The notes: a model not told the origin generated them from the letters alone. DNA of 64,000 nt from Myxacorys almedinensis A (GCF_010091945.1 NZ_WVIE01000003.1:211051-275050), one strand, 5' to 3'. Positions 9,620-19,320 are shown, numbered from the stretch's first letter. Numbers and translations: made by a program.

Positions 9620-9961
9620 TTATCGAACAATGGATAACAGGAGCGAATTAATAATTGTCAGCGCAAGTGAGCCAAGGAGCGCACTCCAAAAGCCGTACCG
9701 CAGCCGGAAGCCATTTACGATCGCAGCCGCAATTCCAAAGATAATGGCATTTAGAACAAATAAAAATAAGCCAAAAGTAATAATAATAAACGGGAGACCG
9801 AGGATAACAAGAATGGGTCTTAGAATAGCATTAAGAACGCCAAATACCGCCGCAGAAAGGGCTGCTTTGCCAAATCCATCAATCTCAACCCCGATCGGTA
9901 GTCGAGAAATAATTAAAAAGGTTACGGTTGTAACTAGCCAAGTGATCAGTAGATTCGTCAT
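9620..9961 (-). CDS. Phage holin family IV-like / DUF360 membrane protein
   Basis: A small hydrophobic protein (about 113 residues) with four predicted membrane helices: TNLLITWLVTTVTFLII, ALSAAVFGVLNAILRPIL, PFIIITFGLFLFVLNAII and a C-terminal ALLGSLALTIINSLLL. The GVLNAILRPILVILGLP stretch is typical of the YvlD / mycobacterial 4-TMS holin superfamily found in many chromosomes. It is usually not phage-borne and its function is unknown. The ATG at 9961 sits 5 nt after GAGG; the ATG at 9964 is also possible. Longer upstream readings add a cysteine-containing tail not typical of the family. Confidence 0.85.
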   Translation of the reverse strand: MTNLLITWLVTTVTFLIISRLPIGVEIDGFGKAALSAAVFGVLNAILRPILVILGLPFIIITFGLFLFVLNAIIFGIAAAIVNGFRLRYGFWSALLGSLALTIINSLLLSIVR

Positions 9962-10278
9962 CATGACCTCATCTAAACGAAATGAGCAGGGAAACAACCC
10001 GGTGTCTAGCTTCAGCATCGAAACTAAAAGTGACTCAAAAATGACAGCAGGTTCAACCTAAGTTGAGACCTATCGCATCTCAAAATTTGGTCAGGTTTGG
10101 TAAGAACAGCAGGAATAGGGTCTGTTTTTCTAGGGGCAAACTCAGCAGCACTGGCTGCCTAACTCCGACATCTCCGCAGATAGAGGCTATCGATACGCAG
10201 ATCTGCAAAACTGCCACAATATATATCAATATATATATTGTCAGCGACAGATATTGGAGGAAAACCCGCAAAAATACT
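9962..10278. promoter_or_regulatory. Divergent intergenic region with AT-rich 10-bp inverted repeat
   Basis: This 317-bp region separates the divergently transcribed holin-like and PerM-like genes and should hold both promoters. It contains a perfect inverted repeat CAATATATAT / ATATATATTG (10217-10226 and 10231-10240, 4-nt spacer) about 40-60 bp before the PerM-like start. This is a candidate operator or promoter element. GGAGG at 10256-10260 is 18 nt before the ATG. Confidence 0.5.
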
Positions 10279-11316
10279 ATGAATGAGCCAACTAAAAATT
10301 TTTGGGATCAACTCCACAACGCAAAGCTCGTTCGCTACTTGTTGTTGTTTGCGCTAGCGTGGGCGATCGTACAAGTATTGGCATATTTTGAAAGTGTTAT
10401 TATTATTTTTGTCTTTGCCGCAATTTTTGCATTTCTGCTAAATTTTCCGGTACGTTGGGCATCGCGCATCATGCCGCGGGGACTCGCGGTCACGCTAGTA
10501 TTTTTGCTAAGTTTACTCGTCGTGGGTGGCATTCTGGCAACCTTGGGTATTGCCGCCGTCTCCCAAGCGCAACAACTTGTGAACCAAGCTCCGCAGTTGC
10601 TCACCTCCGCGATCGCGTTACTAGACAGTCTACAAAACCTGTTGCAGCGATGGAACTTTAGCGTTGACTTTAGTGAAATTGAGGCGCAGCTTCGTGACCA
10701 AGCACTCAACACGTTAGGGTTTGGGTTTACAACGCTCCAGAGTTTGCTCTTTAGCTTATTGGATCTGGTGCTCATTGCTGTCGTTGCGTTTTTTATGTTG
10801 CTAGATGGTAAACGCTTGTGGAATCTAGTTCTCAAGATCTTCCCAAGGCGGGTTCGCACTCAAGTCACCACTGCCGTTCGTGAAAATTTTCTTGGCTTTT
10901 TCTGGGGACGCTTTTTGCTATCCGTTTTCTTTGCGGTTTCAACGTTTATTGTTTTTATTGTGTTGGGTATTCCCTATGCGTTAGGATTAGCCGCGATCGC
11001 AGGTGTGTTTGATCTGATTCCTGGTATAGGTGCAACCCTTGGCATTAGCTTAATCTCGCTGATTGTCTTGCCTCAAGGAATTTTAGTAAGTTTAAAAGTT
11101 TTAATTGGCTGTGTGCTGCTTCAGCAGGTTGAAGAAAATTTGCTAATGCCACGGATTATGCAAGGCTCGATCAACATGAATCCGGTGGTGATGTTTTTTG
11201 CATTGCTGATTGGTGCTAGAGTTGCAGGACTCGTTGGCGTGTTTCTCTCCATTCCGATCGCAGGGGTGCTGATCAGTTTGTTTGAAGTGGAAGAAATGCA
11301 AGGGACAACAGACTGA
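10279..11316 (+). CDS. AI-2E / PerM family membrane transporter
   Basis: The 345-residue product starts MNEPTKNFWDQLHNAKLVRYLL and is an integral membrane protein of the AI-2E transporter (UPF0118, PerM-like) family. It shows the family layout: paired N-terminal helices, a long amphipathic middle (SQAQQLVNQAPQLLTSAIAL), then the conserved C-terminal core with IPYALGLAAIAGVFDLIPGIG and QQVEENLLMPRIMQGSINMN. Members have been linked to signal-molecule export or Na+/H+ antiport; the substrate here is unknown. An in-frame upstream start would add 72 residues without family character, so the ATG at 10279 was chosen. Confidence 0.9.
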   Translation: MNEPTKNFWDQLHNAKLVRYLLLFALAWAIVQVLAYFESVIIIFVFAAIFAFLLNFPVRWASRIMPRGLAVTLVFLLSLLVVGGILATLGIAAVSQAQQLVNQAPQLLTSAIALLDSLQNLLQRWNFSVDFSEIEAQLRDQALNTLGFGFTTLQSLLFSLLDLVLIAVVAFFMLLDGKRLWNLVLKIFPRRVRTQVTTAVRENFLGFFWGRFLLSVFFAVSTFIVFIVLGIPYALGLAAIAGVFDLIPGIGATLGISLISLIVLPQGILVSLKVLIGCVLLQQVEENLLMPRIMQGSINMNPVVMFFALLIGARVAGLVGVFLSIPIAGVLISLFEVEEMQGTTD

Positions 11317-11379
11317 TGCTGAGGGGCAATGGCTTGGGTAACACAGGGAAACGATGGGGTGAAAGGGGGTGCTATAAGA

Positions 11380-12396
11380 TTAGCGTGGCGGAATGGAGGG
11401 TACGACACGGCGAACTTCTTCAACTTGCCCCACCTGAAAAACTAGCGTAAATGGCTGCTCCATTTCGCGACTGATGAACTCTTCTAGCAACTCCACTTGG
11501 CGCGGGGTGACGACTTCTTTAGCACGCACATTGAGGTACACTTCAGGAGGGTTAGAAAGCCAGTTAACCTCGCTGCGTAACAGTTCTAATTGCTGAAATG
11601 TCACCGTGCGATTGAGTAGTGCCTGCTCAATGCTGATTCGCAGTTGCGCTTGGCGAACTAACCGAGCAAAACTAATGCCTAGCGGGATGAGTAGCAGCAA
11701 CGTTAGTACTGCTGTCCAGGTTAGGGCTTTGCGGGCACGACGCACAGGGATGTAGCCAGCAATTAGAAACGTCAGCATACACGACAACGTAATACCCAAC
11801 AAATTGGTGAGGTAAAGCAGACCTGCACCCAAACTCAGCGACCCATTCAGTTGCGCCAAACCCAGCCCAACCACACAAATAGGAGGCATCAGTGCCACTG
11901 CGATCGCAGTTCCTGCCAAACTGCCTGCAATCTTCGGCTTAATTTTGGCATAGCCGCTAATGCCGCCAGCGGCAACCGCAATTCCTAAATCGAGCAGGTT
12001 TGGTTCAGAGCGCGCCCAAACTTCGCTACCGTAGCTGGGCAGCCCAACCAAGAGTCCCAAACTGTAGGAAATTGCAACCGACAGCAGCGTTCCGATCAAG
12101 ACTGAAATTGCACCTTCTCGAAACAGAGCCACCCGACCAACCAATGCCCCCAAAGCAAGCCCACGAATGGGTAGCATCAACGGAGCCACAATCATCGCCC
12201 CGATGATGACTGCCGCGCTATTGCTCAGCAAACCAAACGTGGCGATCGCGCAAGACCCCACAATCAAAACCAAGTAGCTGACATCTATGCAAGATTCGGC
12301 TAACAAGTCAGACACAATCTGCTGAAGCTCAGCGCGCGTTGCCCGCCGCCGCCGAAAATTTTTGAATCGATTACGAACGTCTCGGATGATCGTCAT
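11380..12396 (-). CDS. DUF389 family membrane protein
   Basis: The 338-residue protein matches DUF389 (TIGR00341-type). There is a short basic N-terminus, then repeated small-residue-rich membrane helices including LLSNSAAVIIGAMIVAPLM and AGTAIAVALMPPICVVGLGL, and a soluble C-terminal tail of about 95 residues. The GAMIVAPLM and ALMPPICVVG motifs are the family fingerprints. Function is unknown. The gene stands alone: convergent with the AI-2E-like gene downstream, and its own 5' side faces the 3' end of the polyenzyme gene across 226 bp. Confidence 0.88.
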   Translation of the reverse strand: MTIIRDVRNRFKNFRRRRATRAELQQIVSDLLAESCIDVSYLVLIVGSCAIATFGLLSNSAAVIIGAMIVAPLMLPIRGLALGALVGRVALFREGAISVLIGTLLSVAISYSLGLLVGLPSYGSEVWARSEPNLLDLGIAVAAGGISGYAKIKPKIAGSLAGTAIAVALMPPICVVGLGLAQLNGSLSLGAGLLYLTNLLGITLSCMLTFLIAGYIPVRRARKALTWTAVLTLLLLIPLGISFARLVRQAQLRISIEQALLNRTVTFQQLELLRSEVNWLSNPPEVYLNVRAKEVVTPRQVELLEEFISREMEQPFTLVFQVGQVEEVRRVVPSIPPR

Positions 12397-12622
12397 TCAG
12401 TGTTCAAACTTGAGAGGAATTAGACTGCTTGCATCAATTTATGGGCAACAGATCAGATAGCAGAGGTAGCGGATGAGAAGAGTTTGATCTGACGTTTTAT
12501 TCATTCAATCCGTTCCATCCGATCCTTCATCCGGTGTCACTCCACGTTTGCAAGCCGTCTACTGTATTTGGGCTTCCTGTATTTTAAATGCACCTCGCAT
12601 AACGGAATCTCTACCAATTTTT

Positions 12623-15600
12623 CTACCGAGGCTTCCTGAGTGACCAGAGGCGGATCGTCGTGTTATAGCCTACGCCTTTGCTGTCCATCACTGCCTGCCA
12701 CCAACTCTGCGTCTTTTCGGTCAGTCGTTGATCGAGGCTGGTTGTAACGTCATCGTCAAGCCCACCCGAAAACTGGTCGAGCCAGTAAATCTTAGCATCA
12801 GCAGTGGTGTGATCTACCAGCAAAAGCACACTGTGGTATCCGTCCAGAATCGATAGGGCAAACGCAAACCAGCATCCCTCCGTCTGAGATGCTGCCAGCA
12901 CTGCATCTTGGACGCTGACCTTCAGCCGTTCAGGTTTAAGCGTTCCGGCTGTACGATCGCGGCGGTCGTAGAAATTGATCTCCGTCGGGGCAACGGTAAA
13001 ACCCGCTTTGCGGAGTTGCTCCATCGCCTTTTCAATGGTCTGGGTCGTCAGGTTCGCCATCTGGACGCGGCGGCGGCTTGCCCCCCGTGCACGATTTTGC
13101 TTTAGACGCAGGGGCAAGAGTTGCCCAAGGGCGACGTTCAGCATGACAATACAGCTACAGCGATCGACACTGTTGGCACTGGCAGCCACTGCATTATCTT
13201 CATAGACCTGTCGGACTCTGGCAATATCTGCTGCCGAGAAACATTTTGTCCACCGCCGCCGCCGCGCTTGCTCTCCGGAGAGCAACTCCTCCTCAGCCAT
13301 AATTCTCTCTGTCAAAGCGATGAGCAGAGGATCGTCTAGCTCGCGTGCTTCAGTGCGATCGCGGCTCTCTTCCGCTTCCAAAGACTCGATGATCTGTTCT
13401 TCCGCATCGGGCATCGTTTCATCGTCGAATTGCTCAACTGCTTCAGACTCCACCGCCAACGTCTCATCCTCTTCCCTAGGAGGTGGGGTTGGGGTGGTAC
13501 CGTTGCCAAGGGCATTGAGCATCTGCACCACGCGCCGCTTAAACAGGCGTCCATAGCGCTCCGAACCACTGACCCGCCGCCCAACAAAGTAAATCGAGCC
13601 TCGTGCCGTCCCATTTAAGATGGTTGCATCCAGCGGCAGGGCGAGATAATTACCGCTATGGCGGCTATGCAGACGAACCCCAAGCGCCGGAATAATCAGA
13701 TCGGTTTCTTGAAAGAGCCGATCCCAATCGGCATTCGTCGTCACGGTGGCAATGCGCTCCGAGTCTTGCCCTGCCCAGCGTCGCCGATAGTCTGCAATCA
13801 CGGGATGGGCAATAGGATGATTCTGTATGTACTCGATCAGATGCTTGTAAGCAGCGCGAAACGTGGTTTGAATGATGCCCCGCCCCCGGAATTTGAAAAA
13901 GTCGGCTTCTAGAATAATGCCGCTCGTTGCCGGATCGGTAGAGGTGGGAAAATCGTTTTGTGGGTATTGGTCGCCACCCCAGCGTGCATCGGTCGTATTG
14001 CGGATGCGATCGCTGAGCGGCAAGTGCCCATGAGCCGCCAGAAAGTCGCGATCGTTGAACAGGGCAAGGGCAGTCCGATTGCTGCTACTGGTGTTGTACG
14101 ATCGTTTGACATCGGAAATTCGATCAAAGGCGTAGGCAATGCCAGGATGCCCAGTGCGCCCAACCCGCTCACTGAGCGGCAGTAATGAACCGCCGGTTTC
14201 GTTAATGATGATGCTCATCAAGCTTAAGAACTGAAACAAATTGATGGAGGGCACACCAAACATGTCAGGGATGCGATCCCAAAGGCGGGTAAATCGCCCT
14301 TTCACCGCTGCGGCGTCGCCCCGTGCCCCGATGCGCTTGCCGCGCCAATCTCCCTGCCCACCGATCCGCGCATTAAACCAGTCCACAAAGTCAGCCCTGG
14401 TGGTGCGCTGAAAGAAATCATTAATCTCCCTGCCGTTGCTGAAGGTGATGGGTGACACAAGGGCAACAAACGCAGGCGATACATCGGTTGCTGGAGTTGC
14501 CGGAGGAGAAACAGGGGTTACAGGCGTTGGGGTGACGGGGGTTGGGGTGGGGCTTCCGCCACCCGGTGATCCAGGAGGCGAGGGTGCTCCTGCCGCCACC
14601 AGAGCCGCTTCGGTCTGAGTGCCAACGATGCCATCTACCGTTAGCCCACGGCGGCGCTGAAAGGTGCGAACGGCAGCGCGGGTGCGCGAACCGCTGATGC
14701 CATCTACCGCTAATCCAGCATTATTGATCTGATTTAGTGATGCTTGCACCCATCGAATGTAATCGGGGCTGCGGCGATTGATCGTTGTACTTGCTGGAGT
14801 GGTTGGTGTTGGGATTGGTGTTGGGATTGGTGTTGGGATTGCACCCGGAGTTCCAGCCCCCGCGCCGACCAGCCCATGTTCTTGCAGGTGCAGCAGGTAG
14901 CGGGTTGGGTTGAGCAGGTTCGATGGGCGGGGAGAACCTTTCAACCACTGAGCATTCCTGCGCGTTCCTGGAGTGTAGACTTCAAAGTGAATCATGGTGC
15001 TGCCACCGGGATTACGCCCAACATAGGCGATAATCTGCCCTGCCCGCACCCGCGATCCACGACTTAACCCAGTGCGCCGCAGCGAGTCAGGAGCAACTTC
15101 GCCATAATTCACAACCACGTTAGAGTGGGCAACAAACAGAGCATTTGTGGTCTTGTTCTCGCCACAGCAAAAGGGGTAGAAGCTGATAATCTCACCGTCT
15201 TCGATCGCGACTACGGGGTCGCCGTAGTTGGCAAACAGATCAATCCCGGCGTGATAGCGCGTTCTGTTAGAACGATCTGCTAGCCAGCGTCGTCCCTGAT
15301 GCCCAATATTGCTGCCATCATCGGCGGTATAGCTGACTGTGCGCCCCTGTCTGTGGTTGGTGATAATAGGCCAGTAGCTACCCGCTGGGGGTAGGGGCGC
15401 AAAGGGGGCTGGGCTGCCTACCGGCAAAGCCATTGGCGGTTTGGTTGGGGTTAGAGGGGGGGGATTGGTCTCGAAGATGTCGATCATCGATTCGCTTTCG
15501 TTGTCATCTTCAAGTCCTAGCCATTCATCAATGTCTTCGGGCAGAATCTGCTCTTCGGGCAGAACATGCTCACCAATCTGTTCACCAATCTGTTCACCAA

Positions 15601-17974
15601 TCTGTTCACCAATCATCTGGTCAACCTGTTCACCTATTGGGGCACGGCGCACCCGCAGAATTAGCTGATTTGATGGCACCACACGGCGCGCATTCAGGAT
15701 GCGGCGGGCATAGCGTTGAGCGGCGCGATGGGGGCAGGCTCCGGCTTCGACGACAATGCCGTAATAGCCAGGGCGCGCTGCTTCTAGCGTCCACCCTTGG
15801 GCGATCGCTTGTTCAGGCTGGAGCAGATTCTCAGAGCCGATAAACGCCACATGGATATATCCTTCGCCAGGAATGTGCCGCAGCAACACGTCGCCAGGGC
15901 GCAGGCTGCCCGTGAGGACGCTACCAGGACCTGCGATCGCATCCAACCCACCGGATAACGGCGGCTGAGCAACCGCCGTCGGACGGGCAAAGCTCATAAA
16001 CAAATCGCGCAGCGAACCGACACTCGGCAGACCAGAACGTTGAAGGACTTGGTGCAAATGGGTGTGAACGGGCAATTGAGACGCGATCGCACTCTCCACT
16101 GTCTCCAACCATTCAGAGTCTAATGTCGCTTCGCCCACGGCGGTTTCATGCAGGTTCGTTTGCATATCAGTTCTCCCTGGAATATAAGATGGGTTAGAAG
16201 GTGCGCTCGGCACAGGTGCAGCAAGGGATTGCTTCAAAAAGTGGCGGGTAGCATCAAGCGCGGCGTCTATGGTTAATCTGCCGCTGCCGATGCGGTAGAT
16301 TTCATTTTCCTCGGCATCTACCGGGGTCGTGCTACTCAACAGCAGATTGCGCGTGTCGTTAATGGCTAGGGTCTGATTGCATCGGTTAGCCAGATCAAAC
16401 ATCAAAGCCACCGTCCCCGCCACATGGGGAGCCGCCATACTCGTGCCAGATTTTCGCACTAAAAACCGTTGGGATACGTTGGCATCCCGCGACCTAGAAC
16501 GAGCCGCCTGAACCGCTACCCCAGGTGCAACCAACTCGGGTTTGGGGCGCTGATCTCGCGTTGGTCCAGAACTGCTGAATCGCCCCATTCGTCGTGCCGG
16601 ATCGTGGGCATTATAGGCACCCACGGCAATGGTACGCAGACCATTACATATCGTGCCCGTGGTATTTAATGGCACTGCGTATGAGCTTGAAAACTGGGAC
16701 TGGCAATCGCGACAAGTGGCATCTCGCTCGATCCAAATGTTAAAGCGCCCATCCACAACATCAACCCCGGTTAAACTGACTTCCCACCGTCCTGCGGGTG
16801 CGCCCTGCTCGATGTAAATGTGGCAGTTGTTGTCTAGGTTATTGGGTTCTCGCGCTCGGTGATAAACTTTGCACACCACCTGATGGTTCACCTGGATGGT
16901 CGCCTGATCGTCTAACCCAGTTCGCTTAGACATCAGCCCGTTAGGCGTCAGCACCGCAATCTCTAAAACATCCCGCCCAGAGTACCAAATCTCCATTTCA
17001 TTGGGGGTCACATCTGCTTCGCTGACCACAAATGGAATGGTTAGCACCTGCCCTGGCAAGACGCGCCCTGCACTGTGCGCCATGCGATCGTAATAGTTGC
17101 CCGTGCTCTGGATGATGGCGCAACCGGGCTTAGCGCTCACAATGGCATCGAAGCCCTGTTCCACTAAGGTCGAACCGTCATGGGGTCCCATTTGCCGCCC
17201 CATGCTGAAATTCATCACCACGGGGCGCTCTTGAGCCGTCGCCAAGATGAAGTCAGCGGCTTCTAAGACTGCCACAGAATCCCCTAAATTGACTTGGGCA
17301 GGAAACGCCCGATGGTATAGATGGACAAAAACCAGATCAGCCTCTGGCGCAACGCCCACCGGGTCGCCAACGCTGCCATTGCCCGCCGCAATATCAAGGA
17401 CGTGAGTGCCGTGGGTGCCGCTTCCTGTAGGGTCAGACTGAGAGAAAAAGTAGCCCAATGTTGCCAGTGGATCTACTGAGGCTAGGGCATGGTTAATCTC
17501 TTGGGCGCTGTGAATCACCCCATAGCCATAACGATTGGGGCGGGCAGCCTGGTAGGGGGCGCTTTGATCCCATAATGCCAGGAGCCGCGTTGTCCCGTCG
17601 TGATGGCGAAAGTTAGGGTGAGTAAAGTCGCAGCCCCAATCTACGACCCCCACCACCACGTTTTTGCCTGTGATGCCTACATTTCTGCGGGGGCGGCGGT
17701 TGTCACTTTCAAGTTCAGGCAAGGATTGGCTTTCGTCGTCGATCGGCACCTCGTCGCCTGGGGTCAACAGGTCGGGTGCTTTCATACTGGCGACGGTCTC
17801 ATGATTGCGGATCTCTACGATCGCACCGCGTTGCAGCCTGCCCGTAACGATGTTGCCAAACCGCGCGACAACATGGACGTTAGGCGGGATCATATCGGGT
17901 CGATGGAGCCGGATAATAGTGCCGACTTCTTCGTTGGCATCGCCCTCGGCTAGCTCCCAGAGAGCAGGTTCCAT
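12623..17974 (-). CDS. Giant multi-domain hydrolase: subtilase / NlpC-like / M23 / PG-binding / GH19 / papain-like
   Basis: The 1783-residue product strings several enzymes together. Residues 100-580 are an S8 subtilase: catalytic D112 (GVVDWG), H188 (GTHGTHV), oxyanion N293 (STGN), S512 (SGTSMAAPHVAGT). Residues 686-776 look like a permuted NlpC/P60-type fold (PGDVLLRH, H708 in HVAFIG, C747). Residues 890-1030 are an M23 endopeptidase (H908/D912 in HAGID, H996 in IHFEVY). Residues 1068-1128 are a PG_binding_1 domain (two VDGI(S/V)G repeats). Residues 1180-1490 are GH19-like (INETGGS with E1259; FRGRGIIQTT). Residues 1575-1783 have a papain-like pattern (C1606 or C1608, H1714 in GYHSVLLLVD, D1733 in YWLDQF). 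Linkers are Pro/Thr or acidic, and no Sec signal is visible. It is the last gene of a five-gene minus-strand cassette. The first, third, fourth and fifth modules are confident; the second and last are inferred. Confidence 0.88.
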   Translation of the reverse strand: MEPALWELAEGDANEEVGTIIRLHRPDMIPPNVHVVARFGNIVTGRLQRGAIVEIRNHETVASMKAPDLLTPGDEVPIDDESQSLPELESDNRRPRRNVGITGKNVVVGVVDWGCDFTHPNFRHHDGTTRLLALWDQSAPYQAARPNRYGYGVIHSAQEINHALASVDPLATLGYFFSQSDPTGSGTHGTHVLDIAAGNGSVGDPVGVAPEADLVFVHLYHRAFPAQVNLGDSVAVLEAADFILATAQERPVVMNFSMGRQMGPHDGSTLVEQGFDAIVSAKPGCAIIQSTGNYYDRMAHSAGRVLPGQVLTIPFVVSEADVTPNEMEIWYSGRDVLEIAVLTPNGLMSKRTGLDDQATIQVNHQVVCKVYHRAREPNNLDNNCHIYIEQGAPAGRWEVSLTGVDVVDGRFNIWIERDATCRDCQSQFSSSYAVPLNTTGTICNGLRTIAVGAYNAHDPARRMGRFSSSGPTRDQRPKPELVAPGVAVQAARSRSRDANVSQRFLVRKSGTSMAAPHVAGTVALMFDLANRCNQTLAINDTRNLLLSSTTPVDAEENEIYRIGSGRLTIDAALDATRHFLKQSLAAPVPSAPSNPSYIPGRTDMQTNLHETAVGEATLDSEWLETVESAIASQLPVHTHLHQVLQRSGLPSVGSLRDLFMSFARPTAVAQPPLSGGLDAIAGPGSVLTGSLRPGDVLLRHIPGEGYIHVAFIGSENLLQPEQAIAQGWTLEAARPGYYGIVVEAGACPHRAAQRYARRILNARRVVPSNQLILRVRRAPIGEQVDQMIGEQIGEQIGEQIGEHVLPEEQILPEDIDEWLGLEDDNESESMIDIFETNPPPLTPTKPPMALPVGSPAPFAPLPPAGSYWPIITNHRQGRTVSYTADDGSNIGHQGRRWLADRSNRTRYHAGIDLFANYGDPVVAIEDGEIISFYPFCCGENKTTNALFVAHSNVVVNYGEVAPDSLRRTGLSRGSRVRAGQIIAYVGRNPGGSTMIHFEVYTPGTRRNAQWLKGSPRPSNLLNPTRYLLHLQEHGLVGAGAGTPGAIPTPIPTPIPTPTTPASTTINRRSPDYIRWVQASLNQINNAGLAVDGISGSRTRAAVRTFQRRRGLTVDGIVGTQTEAALVAAGAPSPPGSPGGGSPTPTPVTPTPVTPVSPPATPATDVSPAFVALVSPITFSNGREINDFFQRTTRADFVDWFNARIGGQGDWRGKRIGARGDAAAVKGRFTRLWDRIPDMFGVPSINLFQFLSLMSIIINETGGSLLPLSERVGRTGHPGIAYAFDRISDVKRSYNTSSSNRTALALFNDRDFLAAHGHLPLSDRIRNTTDARWGGDQYPQNDFPTSTDPATSGIILEADFFKFRGRGIIQTTFRAAYKHLIEYIQNHPIAHPVIADYRRRWAGQDSERIATVTTNADWDRLFQETDLIIPALGVRLHSRHSGNYLALPLDATILNGTARGSIYFVGRRVSGSERYGRLFKRRVVQMLNALGNGTTPTPPPREEDETLAVESEAVEQFDDETMPDAEEQIIESLEAEESRDRTEARELDDPLLIALTERIMAEEELLSGEQARRRRWTKCFSAADIARVRQVYEDNAVAASANSVDRCSCIVMLNVALGQLLPLRLKQNRARGASRRRVQMANLTTQTIEKAMEQLRKAGFTVAPTEINFYDRRDRTAGTLKPERLKVSVQDAVLAASQTEGCWFAFALSILDGYHSVLLLVDHTTADAKIYWLDQFSGGLDDDVTTSLDQRLTEKTQSWWQAVMDSKGVGYNTTIRLWSLRKPR
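14805..14841. repeat. 12-bp tandem repeat encoding a PTPI linker
   Basis: GGTGTTGGGATT repeats three times within the polyenzyme gene. On the coding strand it encodes the Pro/Thr linker PTPIPTPIPTPT between the M23 and peptidoglycan-binding domains. Replication slippage could change linker length. Confidence 0.85.
15571..15618. repeat. 12-bp tandem repeat encoding IGEQ
   Basis: CACCAATCTGTT repeats at least three and a half times. On the coding strand it gives the acidic linker IGEQIGEQIGEQ at about residues 788-801 of the polyenzyme, separating the NlpC-like and M23 modules. Confidence 0.85.
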
Positions 17975-18058
17975 GGCTACTTTTCCCCAACAGTAGGATT
18001 GAGGCTAATCAATATTGCAGGTGCGTTTAATCGGCTATTGAGGCAGACGCCACCGGCA

Positions 18059-18595
18059 TCAGTTTTTCATAAACCGTCGAGACAACAGCCTGAATAGATG
18101 ATGTCGGAGCCACAACAGGTATCTGGCTCCCCTGCGCCTACGCCTAGGTGGAATGCCGCTTCCAGAGGAATTTATAGAGTCTTGAATGTCGCGCAGGGTC
18201 GCCAAAATCTTGTCAGAGGTGTTTTGTGAACCGACTAGCTCACTGACCCCAGCTTCAAGCTTCACGATCCGATCGTTGAGCCTTTCAACCCTGTCCCCGA
18301 TCTGGTCAATCTGGGCTGTCGCACGGATCGCGGCGGCGGCGGTCTCCTGAGCCTGTTGGACTGCCTGCTGAACCTTGTCTATAAGCTGAGCTTGGGGATC
18401 AGGTTGCTCGGCTGATAACTGCATTGCATCAAAACGTGCTAGCTCAGCCACCAACAGGATGCTGGCTGGCGACCCACCCAGGAGCGTCAGCACAATACCC
18501 CATTGGGTCGCTTGTGAAGACTTCAGTCCGACCTGTTCGGCAAGCAGTCTGCCAACGATAAACGCTCTAATTCGCTGATTCGCTGTCGTTGGCAT
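18059..18595 (-). CDS. Unknown small coiled-coil protein with Arg-rich tail (polyenzyme cassette)
   Basis: A 178-residue protein of unknown function. The N-terminal 60 residues form a mildly hydrophobic globular segment (GIVLTLLGGSPASILLVAEL). Residues about 75-130 form an Ala/Gln/Glu coiled coil (DKVQQAVQQAQETAAAAIRA). The tail contains PPRRRRRGARYLLW, then a basic amphipathic helix ending FRLLSRRFMKN. It lies 14 bp after the 236-residue gene and 84 bp before the polyenzyme on the same strand, so co-expression is likely. No family was recognised. Confidence 0.75.
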   Translation of the reverse strand: MPTTANQRIRAFIVGRLLAEQVGLKSSQATQWGIVLTLLGGSPASILLVAELARFDAMQLSAEQPDPQAQLIDKVQQAVQQAQETAAAAIRATAQIDQIGDRVERLNDRIVKLEAGVSELVGSQNTSDKILATLRDIQDSINSSGSGIPPRRRRRGARYLLWLRHHLFRLLSRRFMKN

Positions 18596-18609
18596 TGCCT
18601 ATTGCTGGG

Positions 18610-19320
18610 TTAAAGCCCGCCGTTAGACATCATCATCATCACCAGAATTAGCATTGTCGGATCGAGTCCGCCCGAAGAGGATTGCCCAGGGGTGCCCGTT
18701 TGTTGTTGCTGTTGCTGCATTAACAGTAAGAGGACAATGGGCATGTTGTCACCCATGCCGCCGCCCGCCCGTCCTGGCTTGCCAATGTTGCGCCCCATCG
18801 ACATGAACAGTACGAGGGGCAGAATATCGAGTTTTGAACTGACGCCAGAAACCGTGCTGACGACGCCCGGACCTACGGGGGCAGTGGTGGGTTCGAGCCG
18901 TGGGCTAGATTCCCCTTGTGAAGTAAGGGTCAAATTTTGGCGTTGGATATCGAGCGATCGCGGCAGCAACATCGAAATGAGCGAGATCTGGCGCAAACTC
19001 GCTAGGTCGGCATTCACCTTTTTAAGCCGAGTATCAACATCGCCAAGGTCTTCTTTAGCAGTGCTGACTTCCCGCGCTAACTGCTTATCACGGGCACGGG
19101 CGGCTTCAGCTTCGCGCTTGAGTTGAGCCGCCGTCCGCCCTCCTCCTTGGCTCGGTGCTGGTTGACGCCGCCACGCCGCACCAGACGTGCGTACACCCTG
19201 ACGGCGGGGACGACGACGGCGGCGACGACGGCGGGATTCATCAAACTCTAGGTCTTCAAAATCAGATTCAAAATCGCTCTCATCGTACTCATCATAGGTT
19301 TCAAGCATTTCATCCAACAT
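18610..19320 (-). CDS. Unknown acidic / Arg-rich / Met-rich protein (polyenzyme cassette)
   Basis: The 236-residue protein has an extreme charge layout: an acidic head (YDEYDESDFESDFEDLEF), a run of Arg (RRRRRRRRPRRQG, about 31-43), a charged coiled coil (about 64-105), a hydrophobic patch ISLISMLLP, then a Gly-rich tail containing LLLLMQQQQQQ and ending in a Met-rich helix (ILVMMMMSNGGL). There is no signal peptide. Its start overlaps the 3' end of the preceding gene by 11 bp, indicating translational coupling. The mix of acidic and basic blocks suggests assembly or packaging rather than catalysis, but no function can be assigned. Confidence 0.75.
   Translation of the reverse strand: MLDEMLETYDEYDESDFESDFEDLEFDESRRRRRRRRPRRQGVRTSGAAWRRQPAPSQGGGRTAAQLKREAEAARARDKQLAREVSTAKEDLGDVDTRLKKVNADLASLRQISLISMLLPRSLDIQRQNLTLTSQGESSPRLEPTTAPVGPGVVSTVSGVSSKLDILPLVLFMSMGRNIGKPGRAGGGMGDNMPIVLLLLMQQQQQQTGTPGQSSSGGLDPTMLILVMMMMSNGGL

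Noticed and set aside
9620..9961. Holin of a lysis cassette for the polyenzyme
   Set aside because: The holin-IV-like family is common in non-phage chromosomes and this gene is not in the same operon or strand block as the polyenzyme cassette.
15433..15843. Plus-strand 136-codon frame opposite the polyenzyme
   Set aside because: It is a shadow of the minus-strand gene; its VHQS repeats are the antisense of the IGEQ repeat.
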